A DNA stretch of 64,000 bases, from assembly GCF_033025475.1 (NCBI RefSeq), contig NZ_CP130322.1:62001-126000 (forward strand), in the 5' to 3' direction. This document shows positions 26,283 to 35,185 of the stretch, in pieces; the first letter of the stretch is position 1; every line of letters begins with the position of its first letter. A program made the translations under genes and the position numbers. Under the pieces are notes generated by a model, which worked only from the letters and a program-made list of their open reading frames with translations, was not told where the DNA came from and searched no databases. Source of the DNA: Sphingomonas sp. C3-2 (GTDB lineage Bacteria; Pseudomonadota; Alphaproteobacteria; Sphingomonadales; Sphingomonadaceae).

Positions 26283-26580
26283 ACCCGGAACCAAGCTCAA
26301 AAGCGCAGTTTGCGACACGCAGATCATGGTGTTGCGCGTACCATCCGAGGCGCTGGATCTGCGCTGTGGCGGGGCCGCGATGCTGGAAGGCAATGGGGAG
26401 AGCGAGAGTTCGGCGCCCCTTGATCCGACACTTTCGGGCGGCAGCCTGACCGGCAAGCGCTATACCGATGCCGAGGAAAGCATGGAGTTCCTGTGCACCA
26501 AGGGCGGGCAGGGGACGCTTTCGGTCGGCGGCGTTCCGCTGGATATTAAGCAGGCCAAGGCTCTGCCGTCCTCCGACTAA
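26266..26580 (+). CDS. Small conserved Cys-containing protein of unknown function
   Basis: A 104-aa protein starting at ATG 26266 behind a good GGAGG at 6 bases, inside the end of the hydrolase gene. Three Cys occur in KSAVCDTQIMV, DLRCGGAAM and EFLCTKGGQG, with GKRYTDAE and a C-terminal KALPSSD. The pattern is regular enough to suggest a conserved family, and I have an impression of similar small proteins next to acyl-CoA ligase genes in actinobacteria, but I cannot name it. The Cys residues could bind metal. No signal peptide or membrane segment is visible. Confidence 0.7.
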   Translation: MTREYKPGTKLKSAVCDTQIMVLRVPSEALDLRCGGAAMLEGNGESESSAPLDPTLSGGSLTGKRYTDAEESMEFLCTKGGQGTLSVGGVPLDIKQAKALPSSD

Positions 26581-26612
26581 TCAACGGCGCATCCAATTAG
26601 GCGAAATTGCTC

Positions 26613-28100
26613 ATGAACATCTTCATGCTCCTTGAAATGGCGGCCGATGCCTTGCCCGACCGGATAGCCTTGGTGTCGGGAGACCGCGCCTACAGCTATG
26701 CCGATCTACTGCGCTTGGCACAGGCAGCCGCCACGGATCTGGCAGAGGCCGATGTCAACCGGCTGGGCTATCTCCACGTCAATTCGCCTGCAGCCCCGAT
26801 CGCACTTTTTGCTGCGGCGCTGGCCGGCAAGCCTTATGTGCCGATGAATTACCGGCTGACGCGTAGCGAGTTGGACGCCTTGCTCGGGCGCATCGCGCCC
26901 GCGCGTGTCATAACGGCGCTCGAGGACATGCCCGAAGGGATCGAAACCGTCGCTCCCGACGTTTTGACCGCACCTTCGCCTCATTTGTCTACCGAACCTG
27001 TTCCGGGCGAAAACGATGTCGCGGTCGAACTCTTCACGAGCGGCACGACCGGGGCGCCCAAGGCGGCGGTCCTGCGCCACACCAATCTGCTTTCCTACAT
27101 CCTTGGTACCGTCGATTTCGCTAGTGCAGATGAGGATGACGCAATCATAGTCACGGTCCCGCCCTATCATATCGCTGGAATTTCGACGATTTTGAGCTCG
27201 GTCTATGCCGGCCGCAAGATGATCCAGTTACCGGATTTCGATCCGGGCGAATGGCTGCGTCTGGTGCGCACGCACAATGTGTCAAACGCCTTTCTTGTGC
27301 CGACAATGCTCAGTCGGATCGTCGATCACGTTGAAACCGTCAGCGTTGATGCAGCAGAATTACCGAGCCTTCGCGCGCTTGCTTACGGCGGCGGCAAGAT
27401 GCCGCTTGCGGTCATCGAGCGTGCCATGGCGCTGTGGCCGACCACCGATTTCACCAACGCCTATGGGCTGACCGAAACGAGCAGCACCATCTGCCTGCTC
27501 GATCCGGCGGCGCACCGTGCAGCCGCCCAGTCGAGCGACCCGATCGAGCGCCGGCGGCTTGGGTCGGTCGGACGTCCGCTGCCCACCGTCGAGGTCGTGG
27601 TGCGCGATGAAGCGGGCCGGGCGGTGGAGGCAGGCGAGCCTGGCCTGATTTTCGTGCGTGGCGATCAGGTCGCCGGCGAGTATCTGGCGACGGGGAGCCT
27701 GCTCGATGCCGATGGATGGTTTGCCACGCGTGACCGCGGCTATCTCGATGCAGAAGGCTATCTTTTTCTCGATGGACGCGATGACGATGTGATCGTCCGC
27801 GGTGGCGAGAATATCTCGCCGGGCGAAATTGAGGAGGTTCTGCAGAGCCACCCGGCCGTCGCTGAAGCCGCGGTCGTATCGATCCCCGATCCGGAGTGGG
27901 GCGAGGGCGTGGCCGCCGCGATCATCCTGAAGCCGGAGCATAGCGCCCAGGAGGAGGATCTACGCCGCTGGACACGGGAACGACTGCGCTCAAGCCGTGT
28001 GCCCCAGGCCTTCAGCTTCGTCGAAGGCCTGCCCTACAATGAAACCGGAAAATTGCTGCGGCGCGTGATCCGGGACATGTTCAGGGAACCAGTGGAATAA
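26613..28100 (+). CDS. AMP-forming acyl-CoA ligase
   Basis: A 495-aa ANL ligase with P-loop ELFTSGTTGAPKAAV (near 140), NAYGLTETSSTIC, DGRDDDVIVRGGENISP and a C-terminal catalytic Lys in YNETGKLLRR. It activates a carboxylic acid as CoA ester. It differs from the ligase at 18563 in the GTTG P-loop. It follows the small Cys protein by 32 bases and ends the rightward run; a large hairpin lies beyond it before the convergent PigE-like gene. The ribosome-binding site is weak. Confidence 0.9.
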   Translation: MNIFMLLEMAADALPDRIALVSGDRAYSYADLLRLAQAAATDLAEADVNRLGYLHVNSPAAPIALFAAALAGKPYVPMNYRLTRSELDALLGRIAPARVITALEDMPEGIETVAPDVLTAPSPHLSTEPVPGENDVAVELFTSGTTGAPKAAVLRHTNLLSYILGTVDFASADEDDAIIVTVPPYHIAGISTILSSVYAGRKMIQLPDFDPGEWLRLVRTHNVSNAFLVPTMLSRIVDHVETVSVDAAELPSLRALAYGGGKMPLAVIERAMALWPTTDFTNAYGLTETSSTICLLDPAAHRAAAQSSDPIERRRLGSVGRPLPTVEVVVRDEAGRAVEAGEPGLIFVRGDQVAGEYLATGSLLDADGWFATRDRGYLDAEGYLFLDGRDDDVIVRGGENISPGEIEEVLQSHPAVAEAAVVSIPDPEWGEGVAAAIILKPEHSAQEEDLRRWTRERLRSSRVPQAFSFVEGLPYNETGKLLRRVIRDMFREPVE

Positions 28101-28141
28101 CGCTATTTCGGTATGGTTTGAGAACCTTCAGAGCTTGGATC

Positions 28142-28171
28142 CCAGGCATGATGCAACCTCATCATGCCTGG
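28142..28171. terminator. 12-bp hairpin between convergent genes
   Basis: CCAGGCATGATG (28142-28153) and CATCATGCCTGG (28160-28171) are perfect inverted arms with a CAACCT loop. The hairpin sits between the ends of the rightward ligase (28100) and the leftward PigE-like gene (28217). There is no good T-tract on either strand, so bidirectional termination is likely but not certain. Confidence 0.6.
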
Positions 28172-28216
28172 TTGAGTAACGATCTCGTCGGAAGATTTCT
28201 CGCACCCTCTGTCGCC

Positions 28217-30751
28217 TCAATTCAGAAAAGTCGACATGTCGACGCAAACCGCGCGGAAGGCCTCGACGAAGCGGTCGGCCTGTGCCTGTGTCAGGGTCAA
28301 GGGCGGCTGCAGACGGATTACTGTATTCGAATTGGCCGTCAGGAAAGTCAGGATATTGTGATCCTGCGCCAGCTTGGTCACAAAACGCATGCAGAACATC
28401 TCGCCCAGAGAACCCTCGAACCGGCGCATCGCCTCCAGCAGATTGTCGCGCACCTGATCGGGAAGGAAGCGCCAGGTCATGTGCCAGTCTCCGGGTAGTC
28501 TAGTCGCGAACTCATGCGCGCCCGCAGAGACAGCACCTGAAAAATCCGCAGCAAATGCAACGGCGAGCATCATGCCCTTGCCTCGGATCTCGCCGATGAA
28601 CGGAAATTCGGCGGTGGCCTCTTGCAGCCTCAGGCGCAAATTTTCTCCCACGGTGAAGGCCTGATCCATGATCTGACCGTCCACAAGCGCGTCCAACGCG
28701 GCCAGCCCCGCAGTCGCCGCCATGTTTCCGCCACCAAAAGTGGAACTGTGCGCCAGGAACCGGTCGCTGCTACCATAGGCGCGATCCCAGATATTCGCGC
28801 TGCACAGCGTTGCGCCAATAGGCATAAGCCCGCCCGAAAGCGATTTCGACAAGCACAGGATATCGGCGTGCACATCGTCCCATTGGCTGGCGAGAAAACG
28901 TCCCGTTCGGCCCATCCCGGTCTGCACTTCATCGAGGATCAGCAGAACGCCGTAACGGTCGCACAGTGCCCGTACACCTCGCAGATACCCTTCTGGCGGC
29001 ACATGAACACCGCCCTCGCCAAGGATCGGCTCGACAATGAAGGCTGCAATTGCGTCGGTTGCGAAGCAGTGCTCCAACGCTGCCAGATCGCCGAAGGGCA
29101 CAGCGAGCGCGCCGGGTAGAAGCGGACGGAACGGCCGCTGATGCTTCTCACGCCCGGTAACCGAAAGGGCCCCCAAGGTTTTGCCGTGATAGCTGTTTTC
29201 GACGTGAACGATCTGATGGTGAGGAGAAGAAGCGCGCGCCAGCTTCAGCGCCGCCTCGATCGCTTCGGTGCCCGAGTTCGAGAAGAATACCCGCTCCATG
29301 GCACCGCCCACTCTTGTGCACAGGCGTTCCGCCAGAAGCGCGGTTTGCTTGGGAAACGACACATATTGAACGAAATTTGGTTGCTCCTCCGCCAGAAAGC
29401 GCTGCAAGGCAGAAACTACGGCAGGTGGATTGTGTCCCAAGTTCAGGCAACCATATCCCGCGACGAAATCCAGATATTCCTGCCCCTGCGTGTCGGTCAG
29501 CACCACGCCCTGCGCCTTGGCAAACACATGATCGCAGTGCAGATTTTGCAGGAAATCGGCTAGATAGGGGTTGATGTGGCGGCGAAAACGCTGCGCCGTA
29601 TCATAGTGATCCTGGCTGCGGCGCTGCACACTGGGCGTCTGTGGGGCGGCCTCATCACGGCCAGCTTGGTGGCGGCAGTGATAACGGCGGAAGCTGGCGA
29701 CGTGGGTCGGGCTTATGCGTCGCCCATATGAAGCAAGCGGGTCGGGCATGAACCCGTGCCGCTCAGCGATTTCACCAATAGCCAACACCTTGTCCGTCTC
29801 GAGAATACGGCCGATCGAATAGATTTCCGCCCTTTGTTCCAACGCAAGGATCAGCGTTTCCGCCAGGCAAGCGTTCAGTTGCTGCTTGATCGTCAGGTTC
29901 AGGCTTTCTCCCCCGATCCGCACCTGATCCGAAGCTGTCACACAACCGCCATCGATGATCAGAATGTCCTCGCGCTTCGCGGCAGCACTCTCCTCAACAT
30001 CGCGCGGTAGCGCCACATCGATCACGATCGATCCGGGCTGAAGGCGATGGGCATCGATCACACCGCCCGCCGAAGTCGCCGCGACGAAAAAGCGTGTCTC
30101 AGCGTAGAAACTTGCAATCTCGCCACTGAGACGCACCTTGTTGCGCCAGCGTTCGGGCAGATGCTCTAGCAGGTCCTCGGCCTTGGCGCCGGGGCGGTGC
30201 ACGAGATCGAGTTCCACGCCGTCCTCGAGCAACAGTCGCGCAATGGCAAGCGCGATCGATCCTGGATAGCCGATGATCGCCACGCGGTGATCCGCAGGGC
30301 GCAATCGCATCCACTCCATCACCTGTGCAAGCGCTCGATAGGCCGCGTAAGCCGTCAGCGAATTACCGCTCGTCACTGGTACCGGGCTGGCATTTGCCAC
30401 TTCGATCCCGTGGCGCCCGACGATCGAGGTAAAACCACCAAGGCCGACGAGATCGGCACCATCAGCCGCCAGCGATCTTGCGCCCTCAACAACCCGGATC
30501 AGGCTGGCTTTGGGATCGCGGAGCATCTCTTGCGCGGTCAGCGGAAGATAGCGCAAATGTCCCGATGCCTCAGCTCCTGTCGCGCTGACGATCCGGTCGA
30601 AATTCATGAAGGGTACGAGATTGTTGTGCGACCACAACTCGCGCGAATAGCCGCTTTGGAAATCCTCGCTATTGCGCTGGACCAGATCGAGCATTTTTAC
30701 ATAGCGTTTCAGCGGGACGGAGGTGGGATGAGCGATGAAGCCGAAACGCAT
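28217..30751 (-). CDS. PigE-like fusion: acyl-thioester reductase + class III aminotransferase
   Basis: An 844-aa two-domain protein. Residues 1-360 resemble cyanobacterial acyl-ACP reductase: GLGGFTSIVG near 105, a Rossmann GYPGS near 161, and Cys295 in ACLAET where that enzyme has its acyl-binding Cys. Residues about 375-844 are a PLP class III aminotransferase (SNSGTEAIEAALKLAR, LILDEVQTG with Asp607, PLP Lys636 in LSKSLSGG). This architecture and length match PigE of prodigiosin biosynthesis, which reduces an acyl thioester to an aldehyde and transaminates the acetyl-aldehyde. ATG 30751 is one base past the upstream stop. No other prodigiosin genes are near, so the product is unknown. Confidence 0.85.
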   Translation of the reverse strand: MRFGFIAHPTSVPLKRYVKMLDLVQRNSEDFQSGYSRELWSHNNLVPFMNFDRIVSATGAEASGHLRYLPLTAQEMLRDPKASLIRVVEGARSLAADGADLVGLGGFTSIVGRHGIEVANASPVPVTSGNSLTAYAAYRALAQVMEWMRLRPADHRVAIIGYPGSIALAIARLLLEDGVELDLVHRPGAKAEDLLEHLPERWRNKVRLSGEIASFYAETRFFVAATSAGGVIDAHRLQPGSIVIDVALPRDVEESAAAKREDILIIDGGCVTASDQVRIGGESLNLTIKQQLNACLAETLILALEQRAEIYSIGRILETDKVLAIGEIAERHGFMPDPLASYGRRISPTHVASFRRYHCRHQAGRDEAAPQTPSVQRRSQDHYDTAQRFRRHINPYLADFLQNLHCDHVFAKAQGVVLTDTQGQEYLDFVAGYGCLNLGHNPPAVVSALQRFLAEEQPNFVQYVSFPKQTALLAERLCTRVGGAMERVFFSNSGTEAIEAALKLARASSPHHQIVHVENSYHGKTLGALSVTGREKHQRPFRPLLPGALAVPFGDLAALEHCFATDAIAAFIVEPILGEGGVHVPPEGYLRGVRALCDRYGVLLILDEVQTGMGRTGRFLASQWDDVHADILCLSKSLSGGLMPIGATLCSANIWDRAYGSSDRFLAHSSTFGGGNMAATAGLAALDALVDGQIMDQAFTVGENLRLRLQEATAEFPFIGEIRGKGMMLAVAFAADFSGAVSAGAHEFATRLPGDWHMTWRFLPDQVRDNLLEAMRRFEGSLGEMFCMRFVTKLAQDHNILTFLTANSNTVIRLQPPLTLTQAQADRFVEAFRAVCVDMSTFLN

Positions 30752-30752
30752 T

Positions 30753-33188
30753 TCAGAACCTTTCTTCCGCATGGGCGCGCCCGGGGCGGCCATGGCTGCG
30801 CGCAAGCTGATCCTGCTGCCAGCCCGAAACATGGGCGAGCGACATGCCATCGCCTTCGTTGTTGTGGGTCAGGTTGACGGTGAAAAGGTTGATCCTGCCG
30901 CGCGCGCGCAGGTCGTCGCGCATCGCGTCGGTGTCGAGGTGGTCAATGGTCCGGGTTACCACCCGATAGCCGCAAAGGTCGCGTTCGCTTGCCGGTACAC
31001 CCAGGCTCAGCAAGCGCATCTGGCGTGAGGTGCGGTTGAACAGGATCCGTTCCTGATAGGTGTTAATGGCAGAAAATCCGTTGTTGATCAGCACGAAGAT
31101 CGAGATGCTGAGATCGCGATGCGCACCGTTCGACAGCGCATTCTCAAGTAAGCTGGGCAGGATGTCGGGGGCCAGCGCCCGCGCACCGTCCCCTACAAAG
31201 ACCAGAAGGTCGGTTGGCGCGGTCTGCGCCAGCGCCACCGTCGCCATATAGGCATCGCCCATTAGCGCCCGGCCGAACCAGCCTGAAAACCCGGCGCGCG
31301 TCTTCGGCAGGTTACGGATCGCCGATATTCCGCAGCGCCCGACATCATAGACCCCGGTAAAGTCATAGTTGTCCTGCTCGATCATATCGCGCAGCAACGT
31401 GCCCAGATTTTTGAAGAAATAATTGGGCGTCATCGGCAGAACCGGCAGACACCCCGACAGGTCTTCCTCACCCAGATGCGCAGCGGCGATCGCTGCCTTG
31501 CGCCGTGCCAGAAGATCATCCGAGACGTTCAGGCGCTCGCGAATCTGCGCCAGTGCGGCATGCGGATCACGGATGACGGCAATATCGGCGAACGGGGCGA
31601 TATGGCTGGGGGCTGCAACCACCTGGGCAATATGGAACATCCTCTGCAACTTGCCTTCGCCAAAGGGGGTAACCGCCTGCGAGATCTTGTCGCCCAGAAA
31701 TACCAGCGCCTGTTCATCGCGCGGCGCGATCCGCCTATCGCGGTGGAGAAAACGGTAAACCGCATCTGAAATGCCGTAGACACCCAATGTGCCAAGATAG
31801 GCCGGGTTGAGACGACCTTCTATATGGCTCGCTGCCATGCCGGGATGGATGATGCTGTCGGCCAACGCGATGCCGGAGCGCTCGGCAATTTCGGCCAGCA
31901 GGGCGCGTGTCGGTGGCCCAATCTTTCCCGGAAGCAGCAATATCCGCTCGGGCCCCTCGTTGAACAACGCGATCAGTCGGTCCAGTGCGTCGCGTGGTTC
32001 GTCGTGTGGCGCGTAGCAGGAGACATTGTTCGGTTCGGGCAGCGTCACCTCGGCCACGTTCATCACTGACTGAGTTGCGAGGATCACCACAGGGCCACGA
32101 TCCTCGTCATACAGCCGCAGGGCTTCCGCAAGGCCATTTGGCAGATCTTCGGGGGCATGGATAAAGACGAACGGGATCCTGCGGGCGCGCAATACTTCGC
32201 ACCCGTCAAGCTCCGGATTGATCGTCGCCTGAAAGGCATACCAGCGGGCAGGGGGTTGTTCGGCGCAGATGATGAAGCCCCGCGCACGCGCCTCGCATAG
32301 ATTGGCGAGCGTGCCGCGAAACTCATCGATCATCCCCGCCGTCACAATCGTTACCGATGGTTTGTCGTAAAGCTGCCAGTTGGCCATCGCGCCGCAGGCA
32401 AGCGCATGTTCACTGGGGCCGCGCAATACGGGGATATTTCGCTGCTCAGCCAGATCCTCAAAGGCCGAAATCAGGCTCGAGACAAGCGATCCGGTATAAT
32501 ATTGCAGCGCCCAGTTCGCCCCAACCCGCTCTTCAAGGAAATGGGCGAGGGTGGTCGCCATGGCGCTTACGGGGCGTCTGCAATCGCCTGGATGAATTTG
32601 GCGATTGGTGACGCTCAGTTCATAGAAATCCATCCAGAGAGACAGCCACTGCGCCCGCAGCAGATCGGGGTCGGCTGGCATCTCGCGGCGGATGAAGTTC
32701 AATGGCTGAATCTGATAGGGCGCGCGCTCGGCGGACTGGAACACGATGGTCGAGGTCGGCGTTTGAAACGCGTGCAGGTTCATTGCGCGCAATTGCGTGT
32801 AAAAGCCCTGCAACTCCAGATCGATATCGGAGATCGAACGAACTGTATGATGCGGGTCTGAATAGTCGATATAGGCCATGCCAATATGATGCACATCGTT
32901 GCGCTGATCGCGGGCGCTTAGCGTGCTCAAAACATCCGTCAGGCTTTGTCCAAGCACCAGATGGACTGAAATCCGGTTTTGCGAACCGGCCAGCGATCGT
33001 ACCGCACGGTGACGGGCCATCCTGTAATGCGGGCCCATATTGTCCGCTGTAAACACAGGCCAGTCCTCACCGCTGTCCAGCGAAACCTGCTCGAACAGCG
33101 TACCCTGCAAATCCGACATCACCGAGAGTCCAGCATGAAAGAAGCCCGCATTGCGCGTCACAACGATGATGCTGACACATACATCCAT
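30753..33188 (-). CDS. PigD-like thiamine-diphosphate enzyme
   Basis: An 811-aa ThDP-dependent enzyme. A family-specific N-terminal region (about 1-235) precedes a Pyr domain with the cofactor-activating Glu in RGPSEHALACGAM, a central domain, and a PP domain with the Mg/ThDP motif VFVGDGARAL...VLINNGFSAIN. This layout and length fit PigD, which adds the acetyl unit of pyruvate to an enal (Stetter-type) in prodigiosin pyrrole formation. ATG 33188 has GGAGG at 7 bases and is clearly preferable to upstream in-frame starts. It is the first gene of a two-gene operon with the PigE-like enzyme (stop and start separated by one base). Confidence 0.82.
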   Translation of the reverse strand: MDVCVSIIVVTRNAGFFHAGLSVMSDLQGTLFEQVSLDSGEDWPVFTADNMGPHYRMARHRAVRSLAGSQNRISVHLVLGQSLTDVLSTLSARDQRNDVHHIGMAYIDYSDPHHTVRSISDIDLELQGFYTQLRAMNLHAFQTPTSTIVFQSAERAPYQIQPLNFIRREMPADPDLLRAQWLSLWMDFYELSVTNRQIHPGDCRRPVSAMATTLAHFLEERVGANWALQYYTGSLVSSLISAFEDLAEQRNIPVLRGPSEHALACGAMANWQLYDKPSVTIVTAGMIDEFRGTLANLCEARARGFIICAEQPPARWYAFQATINPELDGCEVLRARRIPFVFIHAPEDLPNGLAEALRLYDEDRGPVVILATQSVMNVAEVTLPEPNNVSCYAPHDEPRDALDRLIALFNEGPERILLLPGKIGPPTRALLAEIAERSGIALADSIIHPGMAASHIEGRLNPAYLGTLGVYGISDAVYRFLHRDRRIAPRDEQALVFLGDKISQAVTPFGEGKLQRMFHIAQVVAAPSHIAPFADIAVIRDPHAALAQIRERLNVSDDLLARRKAAIAAAHLGEEDLSGCLPVLPMTPNYFFKNLGTLLRDMIEQDNYDFTGVYDVGRCGISAIRNLPKTRAGFSGWFGRALMGDAYMATVALAQTAPTDLLVFVGDGARALAPDILPSLLENALSNGAHRDLSISIFVLINNGFSAINTYQERILFNRTSRQMRLLSLGVPASERDLCGYRVVTRTIDHLDTDAMRDDLRARGRINLFTVNLTHNNEGDGMSLAHVSGWQQDQLARSHGRPGRAHAEERF

Positions 33189-34038
33189 TATTGGGCCTCC
33201 AGTGATGTCAGGGTTATAATTCTGGGCTGAGAACCTAGCCGTCGACACATGTGGACCGATACTTTCGATCGACCACCACACAGCCGAGATTGAATAAATA
33301 AATTCTCTTTTCGATATTTTATTTCATAATTACCATTTACCGTTATGATAATTTGCTAAAAACAGAAACAATATACTCATCCATAATGAGCTGAGTTTTT
33401 AATTTATCTAAAAAATATCAATCATTTTGGATAAATCCAAAATTGACACCCTATTTGAGCCTAGTTTTACAGATAGTGCAGCCGCCTCTGCATTTCCGCG
33501 GAGTGGCAGAAAACTTCATGTCGATGGCCGATGCGCGGCATTACGCTTGTAAATCGGAACGCGAGATGAGTCGTTGTGCGCGGGCAGGGCCAGCTTGGCC
33601 CAATGTTTAGCAAGATTGACGACACGGAAATGTGGAAGCGGTTCAAAGATCGATATGGATCGACGCGTGCGCCACCCTGATCGATCACGCAGCAGAATGC
33701 CGTTGCCCGATCATGTTGCCGGCGATGAGTGCATGAACTACGCGAACACGCGCTCTGGCCGGGGGACATGCTCTGGTGCAGTCCAGAGCGGCATGGCCAG
33801 ATCAGCGGGATCATCAAGCCCCAGATCGTTCACCTCCCGCTCCAGATGCATGGGTTTCTACCGACACAGGGGTGGACGCTGGCGTCCTGCTGAAAAGCGG
33901 CGGCCAAACGGCAACAACGGGTTGATTACATTAATAACATTTCAACCTGAGCCGAAGATAGCATTGCTCATCAGTCTGGGGGGAAGGGCACCTATGGCCC
34001 ACCGTCCCAACTATACGACGCCATAAGGAATTACAGCC
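33189..34038. other. 850-base non-coding stretch, partly strongly AT-rich
   Basis: No convincing gene. The part 33290-33470 is far more AT-rich than anything else in the window and holds the upstream region of the PigD-like operon; a 20-bp palindrome sits at 33424. From 33480 to 34000 the GC content returns to normal, yet all open frames look like random arginine/serine-rich shadows; a short frame on the minus strand near 33750-33855 (start MHLEREVNDLGLDD) could be the remnant of a decayed gene. The sharp composition change suggests imported DNA or a junction. Confidence 0.6.
33424..33443. promoter_or_regulatory. 20-bp palindrome upstream of the PigD-like operon
   Basis: ATTTTGGAT-AA-ATCCAAAAT is a perfect 9-2-9 inverted repeat, about 235 bases upstream of the PigD-like start, in AT-rich DNA. 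Size and symmetry suit a dimeric regulator. No matching copy was seen elsewhere in the window. Confidence 0.45.
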
Positions 34039-35070
34039 GTGAACATACTCGTCCACGACAATGCCTTCAGCCAGTTCGCAGGGGATACAAACGGCGTGGA
34101 CGATGCCGCGGCTTACCGGACGTTGCTTGAATCGACCCAAGCGATCCCCTGGCGGATCGATTGGGAAACGATGCAGTTCACCTATATAGGCCCGCAGATC
34201 GAAAAATTGCTGGGCTGGAGACAAGGCAGCTGGATAACGGTTCAGGACTGGGCCACCCGCATCCACGAAGAAGATCGCGAAAGGGTTGTCAATTTCTGCG
34301 TCTCGCAATCACAAGCTGGGATCGATCACGAAGCGGATTATCGCGCACTCACCGCGTCGGGAGGCACCGTCTGGATCAGGGATGTGGTGCATGTCGTACG
34401 AAAGCTCGATGGTTCGGTCGACAGCCTTGTCGGGTTCATGTTTGACATCAGCGAGCGCAAACGAACCGAAGAACGGGTTCTGGAATTGCAGAAGAAACTC
34501 GAGGTTCTGTCCTATACTGATAGCCTGACGGGCATCGGCAACCGGCGCGCGTTCGATACACGGTTGGAAAATGAGTGGCAGAATGCCAAGCGCGGCGGCC
34601 ACCAACTCTCATTGATCATGATCGACGTCGATTACTTCAAGCAATTTAATGATTTCTACGGGCATACCGAAGGCGATGCTTGTCTCGGCCAAATTGCTCG
34701 GGCGCTGCATGCGCTGGCAAAACGCCCGCGAGACCTTGCGGCGCGGCTCGGCGGAGAAGAATTTGCTCTGTTGTTGCCTGAAACCGACGCAGAAGGCGCG
34801 CAACGTACCGCACAACTTTGCGCCGACGCGATCGCCACCTTGCGGCTTCCCCACGAAAGATCGGACATCGGCAATATCATCACCGTTAGTTTGGGTGTGG
34901 GCACGATCACCATCGAGGGCGACGGGCGCCCGCAAGAATTTGTCGGAGCGGTCGACAACTTGCTCTATGCCGCCAAGCGTAATGGCCGGAACCGATTTGA
35001 GGGGGCGAGAATGCAACAGACCGGCTTTGAACCAATCTCGATAATCGATGGAGCACTGCCGGGACGCTGA
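34039..35070 (+). CDS. Diguanylate cyclase with PAS sensor domain
   Basis: A 343-aa soluble protein: PAS/PAC domain (about residues 25-145, ending in FMFDISERKRTEE), a short coiled linker, then a GGDEF domain (160-335). The active site is GGEEF (238-242), so c-di-GMP synthesis is expected. An inhibitory I-site RPRD (229-232) lies exactly five residues before it. GTG 34039 follows AAGGA. No membrane segment is visible, so the PAS domain would sense a cytoplasmic signal. It has no operon partner; its relation to the PigD/E-like genes on the other side of the AT-rich gap is unknown. Confidence 0.92.
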   Translation: MNILVHDNAFSQFAGDTNGVDDAAAYRTLLESTQAIPWRIDWETMQFTYIGPQIEKLLGWRQGSWITVQDWATRIHEEDRERVVNFCVSQSQAGIDHEADYRALTASGGTVWIRDVVHVVRKLDGSVDSLVGFMFDISERKRTEERVLELQKKLEVLSYTDSLTGIGNRRAFDTRLENEWQNAKRGGHQLSLIMIDVDYFKQFNDFYGHTEGDACLGQIARALHALAKRPRDLAARLGGEEFALLLPETDAEGAQRTAQLCADAIATLRLPHERSDIGNIITVSLGVGTITIEGDGRPQEFVGAVDNLLYAAKRNGRNRFEGARMQQTGFEPISIIDGALPGR

Positions 35071-35185
35071 GGCGTTCGAGTTTTCAATACTGGGGCTTAT
35101 ACACCCATTCGCTCGATAATATACATTATGTTAAATATTAAATGTAAACTGAACCGGGCGCCCCTGAAAGTGCCCCGGCGCAGCG

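Noticed and set aside
28217-33188. The PigD/E-like genes as acetolactate synthase and ornithine aminotransferase.
   Set aside because: The N-terminal acyl-reductase domain with Cys295 and the coupled gene pair match PigE/PigD better than amino-acid biosynthesis.
33574-34026. Open frames of 110-150 codons in the gap at 33.5-34.0 kb.
   Set aside because: They are Arg/Ser-rich, match no family pattern, and lack ribosome-binding sites; treated as non-coding or decayed.
35150-35180. GC hairpin near the end of the SDR gene at 35186 as a terminator.
   Set aside because: The arms mismatch and the T-run is weak; left uncalled.
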